64,000 bases of DNA from Kuschelorhynchus macadamiae (taxonomy: Eukaryota; Arthropoda; Insecta; Coleoptera; Curculionidae): NCBI GenBank assembly GCA_030620095.1, contig JAUTXW010001314.1, positions 2,454,001 to 2,518,000 on the forward strand, given 5' to 3'. The position numbers and the translations under genes are program-made. The notes beneath the pieces were generated by a model that made no database searches, was not told the DNA's origin, and saw only the letters and a program-made list of their open reading frames with translations. Below are positions 48,301 to 60,596 of this stretch, in pieces (position 1 is the first letter of the stretch; every line of letters starts with the position of its first letter).

Positions 48301-51300
48301 AAAATATATGATAATTGTGGTACCTTTAATATGTATTTATTGAGAGGTTCAGAGTTCCCTTTTAATCTATTTATTATAGCTACATCTTTATTGACCTGGA
48401 AACAAAGGGGTTTAGAACATTTTTCAATTGTTGTAGAAAGGCTTGATAATATTTCAGTTATGTTAACTTTAGAGCAATGTGTTATGAAGACTTTAAGGCA
48501 AACTAATTTCTTTAAGGATGGAACCTCAATTTTATAATTGTTAAAATTTTGGACCATACTTAAAGGATGGCCTAAATAATGGTTATGACTTACAGAATTC
48601 AGTATATTTAAATGGAAGTTCCCACGTGACAAAAAACGAAATATATATACACATAAAAACATACATGAATAAATAGTTGTGACTAAACAAAGAACATAAA
48701 ATAAAATTAATAAAATGCAATCTATAAGCAAATAGTTAAAATAATCCTGTAAGAAATAGAATTATATTTCAAAAATAAGTTTTTAGTTCGCATTTAAAAC
48801 CACTTAACTTTGCTTTTTATTTATTAAAACTCAATTTCATACAATTTACTAATTATACGAGGATCGACTTAATTACATTGGTTTTATTTTGGGAAATGTA
48901 TAAACAGTACCTAAATGCCTACAGACACTAACATACTGTCACTTGTAAATGTATTAATTTACATTATATTATTAGCTTCTTAGAGGAATGAAAATGAAAT
49001 TAAAGCTAAACTAAATTAGGTATACAAACATATAATTAATATCTGAGAAAAGCAACATGCAAATGTAGATGTAGAAGCTACGGGTATAACCACAAACCTG
49101 TATTTTCCAATAATTATTTTTATTGTTAACTTAAAAAAATATAATTATAATTAGCATATTCACTCTTAATTTAAGACAGCTAAGAAGGTATCAAGATTGT
49201 TATATATGTATATTTTATTTTTTTTGTTGAACATTTTTATATTCAAATGTTCTTTTATTTGATTAGGCAGCATGTTAATTTAAAAAAAAACGTAAATTTT
49301 TACTTGTAGCGACTTCTAACAAGAATACCTTTTTGACATAAAAATGATGGAGATATCTATTTTTTTACTCAAAAAAATATTATGAGTGCGTACAAAAAAA
49401 GCCTTTCAAAAAAAAAATGTAGATTGCCCCCCATAAAGTCAGAGAAATACTAACATCAAATTTGAAGTCCTCATATCAAAAAATCTCCAGAAACAAATTT
49501 TCATTCAAATATTACGATTATCTTAAAAGTTATTAACAAAAATAAAAATTTCACTTGACACCCTGTATCTCTGTTAAAGGAAATTTTTACAAACTACCCA
49601 AATCCGAAAGATTACCCACATATTCTGGGACACCCAGTATAGGATGTTACATAAAAAAATGTTTTCATTATAACCTGTGATACCCTGTACCTTAGTCTGA
49701 GTGAACTGCTTTTTTCCTATAACTTATTTAAATTTTATTTTGTCCTGGTTTAAATTAAAGGTCTTATTTGAAAGTAAAATTGCTGCAGGCTGCAGTGTAT
49801 GTCGAAAATAAAATATATAATTTAACTAATATAAATAACTCAACTCTCAGTTTAATGATGATTATGTAATATACAATATGCCTGCCAGCATTCAACGTCA
49901 ACATAAAATTTTTAAAAATCCCTCTTCGTGATTGCCTGCACTTCATATAATAAAATCTGTGATAAATGAATCCTTTTTTTATTTCTTTTAAAAACCAAAT
50001 CAGTGTGCCTATTTCTCTTTGCATTTCAATCACTCTTTTATTCAAATCAGGGTTAGACTGAAAACGTTTCTGTTCAACTGGCAATCATGGTAAGGCATTG
50101 TCTGACAATGTCTTTATCCATTTCAGAGTATTTTTTCTCCCCTTTTGGTATTGTCTATCCATTTCAGAGTCTTTTTTCTCTGTTTCTACAGTCTTCATCG
50201 ACATAGTAACAAATTCTTTTAACAATTTAATTTGATACAGTGTAAGCCAAAATACAAGTGATTTTTCTTGCAACAATCTTCGGTTTGTGCCTGCCGTTCA
50301 TATTTCTGGAACATATGCTTAGAACCAAGTAGCAAGCTAATACTATTCAGACAAAAAAACTGGAGGTAAAATTCTTTGCAGGTCCGCATGTGGTAGAAAC
50401 CTTGTAGTTTAGTGGTTGTTTCAAGGTCATAATGTAGTAGTAGTAGTAGTTTTTTTTTCTATTCTATTGCTGAAGAAACCTAACATGTCGTCATCCTCTA
50501 CCTGAAACTGAGTGTACTACTTTCCTCCTATAATTTCTTTTTAAATGTTGTTTGATCATGGTTTAAATTAATCATACATGACCAATCTGTTTTAGGGAAA
50601 AAACTATATTAAATGGAGTTTTAAATTTTGGAAGTCACAAAATATTTACTAAAGGCAAGAAAAGTCAAATGTTTTTTTAAGAACTTTATGACTGTTTCAT
50701 AATATTCTATTCATTAATTCAAAGTTAAATTAATTTTAATGTGTGTATAAAAAATGAAGGTAAACAATTTAACTTTTTCTTGTTTAAAAATTATTTTTCA
50801 TATTATGTATCTATAACCATCGTAGTCGCAGTCCTCATTTTTTTTATCTAGGTTCCATGTAAAATATTGGCAAATTTCGTTTCTCCTCTAAAATAATTTC
50901 TATACAAAAATGTAATGCTGATGAGGCCCAGGAGGCAAAAATAGTTAGTTTATTATAAAAAAAGACAGCATCAAATATTCCCATTTGTTTGTTTTAAAAA
51001 ATATATTTGTATGAATGAAATGAAATGAAAAAAGCCTGGCAGTCATTTGGGGATTAACTGTCTTCAATGCCAGTTGTCAGATATCACACAGATTCTACAA
51101 AATTATTCACTTTTCAAAAACCATTAGTTTCTTAGGTTCACACAACAGGCAACCAAACTTACGAAGACAGAACTGAAATACTCATAATATTTTAATTGCT
51201 GAGTCTAGTTCTAGTATTTTAATTGCTGCATTTTAGGTCTAGCCTTTTAATTCAAGCAATGACATTTTTAGGTACATGCTGTTTTGATAATTCTTGGAGA

Positions 51301-52739
51301 CTCTGGGATTTAGAACAGTGTACTGAAGTCTTGCATCAGGAAGGTCATGTGAAACCAGTATACTGTATGTCTTTTCAGATTGATGGATCAGTGTGTGCAT
51401 CTGGAGGCCTTGATTCTTTTGGAAGAGTGTGGGATTTGAGAACTGGAAGATGCATTATGTTTATGGAAGGCCATTTGAAGTCAATTTATGGTGAGTATTC
51501 TGATAGTGGATGTGTCTGGTCAATGTAAATTTATCTCCCACTGTCCACAGTATTTCTATTGACCAATGTTTGACCATGAAGCCTTCATAATACTGGGTGA
51601 GAAATTATTAAGGCAACCAAGGGACAATGTAACAGTACATTATGATTAGGTCTCAGGCCTTATTCAAAAAAGGTTTTTCTGTATGTGTAAACAAGTTTTT
51701 GACAGTGACCAAACATTAGGAGGATTTTTGAGCCCAGCTTGATGGAGTCTGAAAAGGTGTCAAACAGGGTACAGGATATTGGACCATTCGTTTTTTATAA
51801 CCCATTATCAAAGGATATAAAAGCACATTCGACAATAAGATAAAAACATTTTTAATAGAGAATGCAGTTTATTCTGCAAATTGATATGTGTTTTGATTTG
51901 TAATTTTGTTCCCTTAATGTTTTGTTTTATTTTTAAAATAATATTAATAGTCTTTAGAATAATATTTAGCTAGTTATCAATTATAAGTAATGCAAATAAC
52001 AAATACATTAATTTTGACCTTTTAAATTATTTAAAGTTCACCAAAGATTTTCTTGCCCTTTTCATTTTTGGCTGAGCAAATACTTCAAATTTCAAAGAAA
52101 AAATTCCGATGAGTCTTAGAACAATTTTGAAATAAAATGTGTTTTAATCTACATTTAAATGCTCTTTAATTTCAAATAGGTTAAGTTCTTTACTCTTACA
52201 AAAACTTCATCATTCTTTAACACAGATATGAATTACCAATTTCAGAACTGTCAATTCATCCTCTCTCAACTTATTACAAAAATGAATTTTCATTTTTTTT
52301 ATTTTGTGGCAAGTGTCTTTTATCTAAAGTATTAAAAAAATGTGAACTCTTGCCAGCTCGCTTGTGATATTTTAGGTGTATTTTTATATAAATATTGTTT
52401 TTAGGTATCGATTTTTCGCCCAATGGTTATCACATAGTGACTGCAAGTGAAGATAATACTTGTAAAATATGGGACTTGAGAAAACGAGCATCTTTGTACA
52501 CAATTCCAGCACACAATAATCTGATATCTGATGTGAAGTTTCAGAAAGAGGAAGGCAACTACTTAGTAACGGCTTCATACGATAATAAAGTAAAAATATG
52601 GACCAATAAAACATGGCAACCTTTAAAAACACTTTCTGGACATGATGGAAAAATTATGTCTTGTGATATATCTCCTGATAATAATTTTATTGCCACAAGT
52701 TCATATGATAGGACATTTAAATTGTGGGCTCCTGAATAG
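44822..52739 (+). CDS. PRPF4: U4/U6 small nuclear ribonucleoprotein Prp4, complete
   Basis: Spliceosome component that binds Prp3 in the U4/U6·U5 tri-snRNP in the nucleus. Six coding exons: 44822-45309, 46262-46357, 46733-46914, 48041-48247, 51272-51490, 52405-52739. All introns are GT-AG and every junction keeps frame; the total is 1527 bases, 508 residues, close to the human length of about 520. A conserved N-terminal KTIHYGSLEDAER motif is followed by an acidic Ser/Pro-rich stretch (residues ~34-60), the SFM/PRP4-like domain (INVSTDD, LGEPICLFGEGPAERR; residues ~78-130) and WYHEGPESLRIAR. Seven WD40 repeats then fill residues ~213-508, ending FKLWAPE. The ATG is the first in frame after AT-rich 5' sequence. 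Convergent with COG7, divergent from the BTB gene. Introns 4 and 5 carry repeat debris. Confidence 0.97.
46262..46357 (+). CDS. PRPF4: PRPF4 exon 2
   Basis: 96 bases reading LWIAEYSLPRAKARLAEARR then VMELPTTTKTA, the conserved linker between the SFM domain and the propeller. Acceptor …CTATTAAG, donor GTAAAG. Too short to stand out as an open frame. Confidence 0.95.
46733..46914 (+). CDS. PRPF4: PRPF4 exon 3 (WD40 repeat 1)
   Basis: 182 bases: YQELQKKLQQMSIYSSQIGD, then the first WD40 blade with ISYCSFSPNSELLATASWSG and LCKVW. Acceptor TTTTTCTAG, donor GTATGT. Confidence 0.96.
48041..48247 (+). CDS. PRPF4: PRPF4 exon 4 (WD40 repeats 2-3)
   Basis: 207 bases: HTCNVGAIVFHPKATI, LASCAADGSVKLWDL, then the start of blade 3 (VSRIAFHPSGRFLG). 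Acceptor TTATTTAAG, donor GTAAGG. Confidence 0.97.
48248..51271 (+). other. PRPF4 intron 4 with repeat debris
   Basis: Contains mariner-type terminus words (GACACCCTGTATCTCTGTTA at 49557 and GGGACACCCAGTATAGGATG at about 49629), and a minus-strand coding-like block at 49764-50276 in two frames (KRFQSNPDLNKRVIEMQREI and KKDSEMDRQYQKGRKNTLKW) that I cannot assign. The frames at 48225-48731 (minus) and 48331-48537 (plus) overlap and are not supported. Confidence 0.45.
51272..51490 (+). CDS. PRPF4: PRPF4 exon 5 (WD40 repeats 3-5)
   Basis: 219 bases: TCCFDNSWRLWDLEQCTEVL, then blade 4 GGLDSFGRVWDLRTGRCIMF. Acceptor CATTTTTAG, donor GTGAGT. Intron 4 before it is 3.0 kb. Confidence 0.97.
51730..51960 (+). 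pseudogene. LINE ORF2 tail in PRPF4 intron 5
   Basis: Reads KVSNRVQDIGPFVFYNPLSK then DIKAHSTIR, a decayed version of the G…LWN.LP..IK… C-terminal motif of Jockey-like LINEs. It resembles the segment at 54770-54900. Only a short 3' piece remains. Confidence 0.5.
52405..52739 (+). CDS. PRPF4: PRPF4 exon 6 (WD40 repeats 5-7, stop)
   Basis: 335 bases including the stop: IDFSPNGYHIVTASEDNTCK, blade 6 YLVTASYDNKVKIW and blade 7 ISPDNNFIATSSYDRTFKLW. Acceptor GTTTTTAG. Confidence 0.97.
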
Positions 52740-53104
52740 ATAGTGAATAGAATTTAGTATTTAAGAGTAAGTTAATATTGAAAATGAGATCTTTCTCTTA
52801 ATTTGTTATCAGTAAAATTTCAACATATAAAGGCCACAGGGAGAGGAGGTATTCTAAATCCTGACCAAAAATGAGATAACTGGTCTATATGATATATAAA
52901 TGTCTGCTTTAAATTTTTAACATTGGATAAAAACTGGCAGTTCCATATGCATTATGTTTATTTTGCTTAGTTGGTCATGCAACAAATATCCATGTAAATT
53001 TTAGTTTCTAATTTCAGCCTGATTTAGTAATGAAACTAAATATAATTTATATAAGGCAGAGACCCCATTGTTTTGTTATAAAATGCTTTTTAGAATAATT
53101 TTTT

Positions 53105-53110
53105 AATAAA
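53105..53110 (+). terminator. Candidate PRPF4 polyadenylation signal
   Basis: AATAAA about 365 bases after the PRPF4 stop. Further AATAAA words occur (for example 53321-53326), so the site used cannot be decided. Confidence 0.3.
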
Positions 53111-53935
53111 AAGGTGTTAAATATCTTTAAATTTTGAATGTAATGTTAACTAAGTAATATATTCAAAAGATTAATTTTTATAAATAAATATCACTTCTAT
53201 TGCAAACAGAAATGACATCCCCTCCATCCCAGAACCTCTTTAACCTATAAAGAGCCCTGAAAACTTTAATTGGGTTTTGTGATATCAATGTAAAAAGTTG
53301 GTACAGTGAAAAGTTGTAGCAATAAATTCGTTGACTGAGAACATAGTAGTTTTACTTTTTTTAAGAATATTTAATTTAAAAGCCTGAATATTTATTTTTT
53401 ATCTTATTGAGACAATTAATAAATAAACATAAGAAATATGGTAATTAGGAAGGTTTATGATCCTGGTTCATTTAATTCTTTAACATTCAGGAATATTCAA
53501 TGACAATCACATTCAAAACTCAAATAAGCCAGTGAAATGTAGAGTATAACAAATAATTATTAGAGAATTAATTACATCATCTTAGAACCACATAATGTAA
53601 CCCTTAATACCTTTAATTATTTTTCTAACATTGCAAGTGATTTAATAAAAAAATTCCAGCTTTAGATAATAGTAAACTTGAATGCACTTGATATGATCAC
53701 TCATGCAAACCTAGCCCATTAACTGAATTTTCATTTTTTGAAATTACTTTTAGTATGACACATGGTGTGATAAATATCCTTAGAAATAAAAAATAGTCAT
53801 GACATATACTGATTAATTTATATTTTAAAGAGGACAGTTTTCAGTTTTTAAGAAAGCTCTAGTGACATATCTTAAAATAAAATAATTTCAAAAATGTATA
53901 TCCACATAAATGGTAAGTTTTCTAGACTAAAATGA
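53111..53935. other. Region after PRPF4, no gene seen
   Basis: Likely 3' untranslated sequence of PRPF4 grading into intergenic DNA. No frame of interest. Confidence 0.35.
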
Positions 53936-53939
53936 ATCT

Positions 53940-55080
53940 TTTCAGATTGCCAGTTTGGATTTCGGACGAATGAAATCACGATTCTAGGTACTTTAAATCT
54001 TGCTGTAACTTCTTTTATGCAAGTAACAGACTCATTTGAATCATACTTAAAAAAAGATTTTAAGCAGTGAGGCTCGCTGGAGTGACATCCGCAGAGAGTG
54101 TTATCATTATTGGAGTCCCCAAGGTTCTGTGCTGGGTCAATAATATTTTTACTCTACATGAATTATCGCCCCGACATTGATTAAATAGCTAAATATACAC
54201 TCTTTGCCGATGACACCCAGTGCTGAGCAATTCCTCAGAGCACCGGAGAGGGCTGCGCAATGGTTTGAATGAAACAAACTGGTTTTAAATAGCACCAAAA
54301 CCAAGCTACTAACATTTTCCATGGTAAAATTAGGAGCTTGAGTAATGACGTGGATGAGTTAAAGTTTTTTTGAATTCATCTTGACCCAATGCTAAAATTG
54401 GACACTCATCAACATTATTTCTAAGTGAAGTAAAAACGCCTGTTTATCTTTAGAAACCCGTCTCAGTGTGTGTCACAAGAAATTTTAAGAACTGCATATT
54501 TTCAGTATTTCTGCTACATATTTCCTATATTCTAGTGTGTGGGCAGTCTGTGGAAATGCATGAAGGGCTTAGCCTACAACATAACGCTATTAGAATTCCC
54601 TCTGGTCTTGGTTAAAGAAAATTCTGACAGTTCCTTCCCAAATACAGACTAGAAATTTTGAGATTCTGAGTCTTAAGTCAAATTGTTTAATCCCACAAAA
54701 CTATAAAAATATTAATAATTAAGTACAAGACCAACCATAAGGAGCCTTTGATTCTGGCTTATTGAAGGTTGAAGTGGTGTCAAACTGGTCCAACATATTG
54801 GGCTATTCAGTTTTATAATGCTTTACCTGAGCAAAAAGCAGTACCTGATGAAGTATTTCACTGTAGAATAAAAACCATTCTAACAGAGAATAAATTTTAT
54901 CATATATGAATATTTCTGTTATTTTTGCATTAATAATCTTTAGTGTATTTTAAATTTTAACTTGTATTCTTATAATATAATGTTTAAGTTTTAATTTATA
55001 TTTATTGAAATATTATTACTACAATATTAACATTCACTAAGGTATTTTAGACATTTATACATTAAAGTAAATAAAGAGTA
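53940..55080 (+). pseudogene. Jockey-like LINE reverse transcriptase, decayed
   Basis: Motifs in order but in shifting frames: CQFGFRTNEITILGTLNLAV (about 53947), the SPQGSVLGQ segment (about 54115-54145, normally GVPQGSVLGP), LYMNYRPDID, TLFADDTQC (about 54200-54226, catalytic ADD intact), a decayed WF..N.L.LN..KT (about 54262-54305), and a C-terminal GLFSFIML / YNALPEQKAV region (about 54790-54850). Ends in an AAATAAAGAGTAAGAG tail near 55080. Sequence between the first two motifs is deleted. Lies between the convergent PRPF4 and COG7 genes. Confidence 0.8.
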
Positions 55081-56945
55081 AGAGTATATGGAATCTTCTA
55101 CAAACATCCCTTAAAGCATAGCCACGGGGGTTTAGGAATCCAGTCCGATTTTCCTTGAATAATTATTATGTAGGTAATTGTAAAGTTATTGTACAATTGT
55201 TTTGAGTCCACAAGAAATTTAAGATATCAAAAAATAAGATAGTTTCAAAAATTGACGAAAACTAAATCAACTCACTTCAATCTTTTAACATTTTATTCAA
55301 ATGAGATGAGGAGAATAGAAACAAAACATTTTTTGTGGATTGAAGAATGCTTATTATTAACAATTTTTTTAAAGAACGTGAATTCTCTTCTGTTTGTAGT
55401 CGATGGTGGCTTGTAGGGTTAGTTTGGAGGAGTGCACCGGAACCCAAAGACTAAGAACAAACCAAAAATCGTTTGAAAATACGAGTTTTATACAGTTTCT
55501 GTATACACTGCGTCTGTTTAATGTCCCCCCCCTTTGTTTTTTAAACCAATTAAAATCAAAACAAAATTTTGAAAATTTGTACATTTTAATAACTGACTAA
55601 ATACCACCTTTTTGGGCATATTTCGTGATTGAAAAAGTCAAAATGGCAACTAGGCACTATTTTATAGAAAAAAATTAATTTGAAAAAGGGGCCTAGTGAA
55701 GATCTTTTAAAAGGTCTTTTCAACTTTAATTCACCCTCAAAATATGGGGATAATAAAATTACCTATTTTAAAATGGCGCTCATTCGTAAATTTGTCAGAA
55801 CCTTAATAATAGAGACTAAATATTTGAGTAATCCTTAAAATCTTACAAAACTCAAATACTCTTTACCTCATCCCTAATTCAAATAAGAGGGTGTGGGGTG
55901 AGATCAAAGAGGAAATTTGAATTCTTGTAACTTTTTAAGAACTTTTACGTTGCAGATATTTTGATTCTACCACATTTACAAATTACCATTATCTAGAAAT
56001 TAGACATATTCCCATATTTTGTTAATGAGTTATTGTTAAAAGGGCCTTTAAAAAGACTGTTGCATTATCTAAATGTTCTTCTAGTGTATTCTCTAATTCT
56101 CCAGTAAAATCAATTACCGGTAATTCTTAAGGTTCCTTGATTTCCAGAGGATTCACTTTCATCGTAGCCTTTCAGAGTTTCAAAAGCACTACAAAATTGT
56201 ATGTAATATTTTTCTTACGTAGTATAGAAAAAATACATTAAATATGCCTGCTGTTTATTATATTTTTTTCACACTTACTTGCAGAACATCTTTATTTATT
56301 TTAATCGTTGCTTCAAAACATACTCGGTTTTATGAATGAAACAGAACAGATAAGAATTATGTATATTGAAAATCTTTTGATATGCTTTTTTTTCTTTAAA
56401 TTTCATTGTCTTTTGTTATGAACTGCAAACTTTACTTGATATTATTAACCATTTTGTACTTTTTTAACAAGAGCAAGCCCTTGCTCAGCCACTCTTGTCG
56501 TAAGACAGTCGGGAATAAATTATAAATTCAGATTACTGACTTGAAAGTAATAAGTAAAATATTGTTTTGATTATTTTAAAAAAGATCGGTTTTAATTTAG
56601 GGTTGTACAGTATTGTTTCTGTCTTCGATACATCATGCAGGATGGCGATGGCTTTTTATATTCCTCTTCACATCACCTGCAAAAAGGGTTGCCTACAGAA
56701 GTCTACTTTGTTTTTCTCTCTGCCATTAATGCAGGTTGCAATATGGAGCCTTGTAGTTCTGCTATTTATGGAAAGTATAGCGGCTATCTTTGTCGCCTGC
56801 GACTAATCTGCATAAATGTTGCATTTATGTCAATTCAGGTTGTCCAATCAGGGTTGCGGCTTGGAAGTAGCCCTTGAATAAGGGAATGTATGTATAAAAC
56901 ATTTGGGTTCACTAATACAGACTTAAAGGTCAGAGGGAGTATTAG
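55081..56945. other. Intergenic, no gene seen
   Basis: AT-rich. Overlapping frames at 56567-56877 in two registers were examined and show no domain. Confidence 0.35.
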
Positions 56946-56948
56946 ACA

Positions 56949-57715
56949 TAGACATAGATGGGGAGCCCGACAAGGGCAGCACTTAGGCTCACTGGGGCCC
57001 ATTGTGCTATCCCCCCAAGTAGGCGTGTCAGGCCAAGAGCCCACTCCTTTTTAGAAAGGAAAGGACCCTTGCAGGTCGCGCACGTCCCACAAGCAAAGCA
57101 GTCTGGCGTTGACTAAAGCGTCAAATCGACAGACTAGATGCTCGGTAGTTTCAGCTACCTCAACACAAAACCTGCAGTATGGATCGTTGTCAAGTCCAAT
57201 CTTATGCAGGTAATATTTCACTAGCCAGTGTCCAGTTAGGACCCCGGTAATAGTTCTAAGTTGACTTCTGTTTGGATTTAGAAGTCTATTAGACTCAGAA
57301 CGACTATAAAGGCCTGATATGAAGACCTTAGACTGTCTGAGTCCTGCTAGCTCGTACCAATCAGCACGGAATTCTTCGACAGTGCGATTCTTAATCCTAG
57401 CCTTGACATCTGAAGGAGCAATTCCAAGAGCAGGCTCCGGCCCAGTGAAAGCACTGTTGCTACCTTCCCGAGCCAGCTGATCCGCCCCTTCATTACCCCC
57501 AATGCCCTGATGGCCAGGCACCCAAATAACGCTAACCCTATTGGACTCGCACAACCTCTCTAGGGCTCTCCTACATTTAAGTGTTAGCAGCGAATTGACC
57601 CTGTTCGAGGACAGAGCTTTAATCGCGGCTTGACTATCACAGCATATGTAGATATGCTTGTCGTGATATCCTATATAGATAGAGGGAGTACTAGGCATCC
57701 TGCTTTCATACAGAA
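56949..57715 (-). mobile_element. 5'-truncated RNase H-bearing LINE
   Basis: Minus-strand LINE 3' end: an open frame at 57698-57051, then a ~100-base 3' tail ending in ATAGAC-type repeats (CATCTATGTCTATGTCTAAT on the minus strand). 5' truncated near 57715. No target duplication was identified by eye. Much better preserved than its relative at 3245-3712, so probably younger. Confidence 0.8.
57051..57698 (-). pseudogene. LINE RNase H and C-terminal zinc-knuckle-like domain
   Basis: Open frame of 215 codons. RNase H motifs: ICCDSQAAIKAL (the second catalytic region, D present), then WVPGHQGIGGNEGADQLARE (the G-H-x-G…N…AD region with the last catalytic D). Then SRSESNRLLNPNRSQLRTIT, GVLTGHWLVKYYLHKIGL and a Cys/His motif, PYCRFCVEVAETTEHLVCRF. 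This layout is that of RNase H-containing LINEs (I, R1 or LOA groups). The reverse transcriptase and the beginning of the RNase H are missing, so it is a truncated copy. Confidence 0.88.
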
Positions 57716-58008
57716 ACTTCTTTTTCTCTTATTTTTTTTTTAATTATGGGAAATTATTATCAAAATGCATTTACCTCAGTAAGAAGTAACATGCTAATGA
57801 ATTAAATAAAATCGATGCATTAAGTTTCTGAAATATGAGCCAATTCTTTTGTGTGCGAATGTGTTAATACAAGTCAAGTAGCGGGCGTAACAAAGCTGTT
57901 GTTTTGTTTAATAATTACAAATAATTCTTGAGTGTAGTTAGGAATGATCTGAGCATTAAAAAACAATATAAAATAAATATTAACAATTATAATATCTTAT
58001 GCAGAAAT
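57716..58008. other. Downstream of COG7
   Basis: AT-rich sequence past the COG7 3' end; nothing recognised. Confidence 0.35.
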
Positions 58009-58014
58009 TTTATT
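58009..58014 (-). terminator. Candidate COG7 polyadenylation signal
   Basis: AATAAA on the minus strand, 12 bases after the COG7 stop codon. That is very close to the stop; other signals further left are possible. Confidence 0.35.
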
Positions 58015-58025
58015 ATTATTTTAAT

Positions 58026-58195
58026 TTAATTTGATGTAATGTTTCGAATCTGTCTAATTGTAGACACATATTTTGCTGAATATCCTATACTTTGGACTTG
58101 GTATTGATCTGATGGAATTTTCAATAAGGCTGAAATCTGCTGAAGGTTTTCTGCCATTTGAATTCCTAGATCCTGTAACACGTTGTTAAGGTAAT
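58026..58195 (-). CDS. COG7: COG7 last coding exon
   Basis: 170 bases: two bases completing the split codon, 55 codons and the stop. Contains ISALLKIPSDQYQVQSIGYS and AKYVSTIRQIRNITSN. The intron before it is 2051 bases. Confidence 0.93.
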
Positions 58196-60493
58196 CTAAA
58201 ACAGAAAATTTTATGAGATATGCAAAAATGGATAGGGATAATCCTACCTCTTGTATATATCTATGGTGTGTGGAAATACTTATAGTACTCAAATATGAAA
58301 TGTCAAAGAACAAAAGAATACAACTGGCTTTCAAATTATAGTTAAAAAAAGTAAATTTAAACTTTCCTAAGGGTTTTTTATTTTCTAGGAAGATTTCTTC
58401 AAAATTAATAATCTACTTTAGACAAATGGTTGCCTTAAAATTATGAAGTTGTATGTTACATTTTTGCAACTAAACTACTGGCCACCTTAAAAAGTGTGCA
58501 CACATTTTCTGGTAAAATTTAAAATATCATTTCTTCCAAAAATCCCTAAAACTTTCAAAACTAAATTTTTTTATACCAAAATAATCCTCGAAAATAAACA
58601 AAAAAAAATGTCTAGCGATTTTTGATATTTTTCATTTTAAGTTAGTTCTTTCTACTAGAAACAAGTAGTATTTCAAATTTATATTAGTTAATAGCACACC
58701 AACATCCCTCTATCTGTTACACTTGCAGTTAATCGAGTTTCATCTACAAAGAGGCAATTTGCCCAAGTGTCCACATTCCATAATATAGGCAAAAGTTTTA
58801 CACATTTGGCACTGTCTTGCTCAAAAACTAACTGATCTATATATTGTGTTTGCTTGGTTTCTGAATTTAGGGAGACAAAAATTTAATGTTTAAATCAGAA
58901 TAGAACGATTTGATCTATCGAGAGTTCAAAATCACAAATCGTGCAGCGCTTAGAGAGTAAAATTGCAATGTTATAACCTTGTCAAAAAAAATCACACATT
59001 TTACAATGGCCGTTACTGCACAGACAGTAAAAAGCTCATATTCAGTTTCTTTTGTACCTTGGGCATTTCTAGGGATTTTTAAATTTAATTTGGTACACAA
59101 TATACTATCATTAATTCTAATTTAGCAACTAAATAGGTCTCTTCCATTTTTTCGCTATTTTGTGGCGTTTAGAAATTATTTAGCAAAAAGTCCATTCATA
59201 CATACCTAATATGAGGGTCTTAATGCATTACCATTACTATTTTATCATTTCCCAATGTCCTATACACATTATGACCTTCAAATTAGGTATGCCTGAATGA
59301 AATGTATGCTAAATAATTTTAAAGCAGTGCAAAATATCGAAAAAAACGAAATTACAAAACAAATCTATCTTAAATAGATAGTTTTGTTTTAAATTTGTGT
59401 CTTTAAATATGTGTGTTTTGTTCAAACTAAACATTTTATTTACCAAATGTAGCATATGTAATATAATATGACAATTTTAAGTTTTTAAAATTTTTAAATG
59501 TTTAACTTTTCATTTTCTAAAATGCTTATATCATCAAACCATATTTAGGAATATAATAAAATATGCTTTGTCTAGACAAACTTCAACAAGTATAAATATG
59601 TTATATATAATAATTATTTTATCTACAACTCACATACAGTGAGTTAATCAGATAGAGTTTTATGTTATATATTTCTTTCCCTTCTTTCTGTAGGCTATTT
59701 TCGGCAAATATTTGATATTGACATTCATTGACTTTGTACAATATATATTTCTATATTACCTGAAAAATATATCGAGTCCTTAAGAATTTATTTTTCAAAG
59801 CAAATATAATTTAATTCTATAACTTAGTGTCAGGAGACATTTGGAATTGATGTGCTTAGCAGATTAGACCTCGGAGTTTTCGGAAAGTTAAAACAAAATA
59901 TTGACATGTGCAAAATACATTGTAAAAGCACCAATAAATAATTTTTTTCCATAAAAATATCTACTTAATCGTAATTTCAAATTAAAATCTGGAAAAACTA
60001 CTGTAGCAGGAAGTCTCATGGAATGCAATCTCAAGACATTCATTAATTCACTCACCTTCCTAGATTTGTTATTCAGGTAACACAGAAATACTTCGAGAAA
60101 TAGCATTAGGAAAAGTTTGAGAGTGTCTTGTTATCTAGCTATCCAAAAATAGTCAATAACTATTCCTTTAATAAAGCCTACATATATCTGACCATTTTCA
60201 ACAATAGCATAATACTTATAATCAATCATTATATGTTTCCTCTTACTTATATCGTGAGCCACTTGTCGACTGGCAGGCTGACTGAGTTTGGAAATTGACA
60301 AGATTTTGTCACAAAAACTGTTGCACATTCCTCTGGCGACTATTTGCAAAAATATTTGTGCGAGAGCTCCTTCAGTTTCAGGTGCCTCTGCATACTCTTG
60401 ATCAATAGATTTTAGAGCACAAGCTAGTGATGGGTTTTCTTTGAATAAAAATGGCTCTAGATGTTGAGGGAGTTCCATTAGATACTGGCCAAT
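58026..60493 (-). CDS. COG7: Conserved oligomeric Golgi complex subunit 7, C-terminal exons (partial)
   Basis: COG7 is a lobe B subunit of the COG tethering complex, which guides retrograde vesicles at the Golgi and supports glycosylation enzyme recycling. Two exons are visible. Exon A (60493-60247) reads IGQYLMELPQHLEPFLFKEN…; exon B (58195-58026) reads …YLNNVLQDLGIQMAENLQQI… and ends RQIRNITSN. Joined as …VAHDI-N-YLNNVL…, they give the last ~138 residues and match the known family ending, including the IGQY…LP..LEPF motif and the …DI.YL..V…LG… helix. Splice sites: acceptor CTTTTAG, donor GTAAGAGG, acceptor TTCTGTTTTAG. Upstream exons were not located between 60.5 and 62.6 kb and likely lie beyond the window. 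Confidence 0.92.
60247..60493 (-). CDS. COG7: COG7 penultimate coding exon
   Basis: 247 bases: 82 codons plus one base. Starts ATT GGC CAG after the CTTTTAG acceptor. The ATG at 60478 is internal, not the gene start. Contains IFLQIVARGMCNSFCDKILS and ISKLSQPASRQVAHDI. Confidence 0.93.
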
Positions 60494-60596
60494 CTAAAAG
60501 ATTGCAATCAAAACATAACATGTTAAAATACTGGGTACCTTAAATGAGTCAAGACAAAAACGCATCTTTTTCTTTGTATCTTTCTTGGCAAATATA

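Noticed and set aside
48225..48731. 168-codon minus-strand frame overlapping PRPF4 exon 4
   Set aside because: Antisense to a conserved exon and its intron, hydrophobic and low complexity, overlaps another frame on the opposite strand; no motif.
60533..60577. Possible extra COG7 mini-exon with an AAG/GTACCC donor
   Set aside because: The translation (KDTKKKMRFCLDSFK) does not resemble the family sequence expected before IGQY, and the acceptor is weak.
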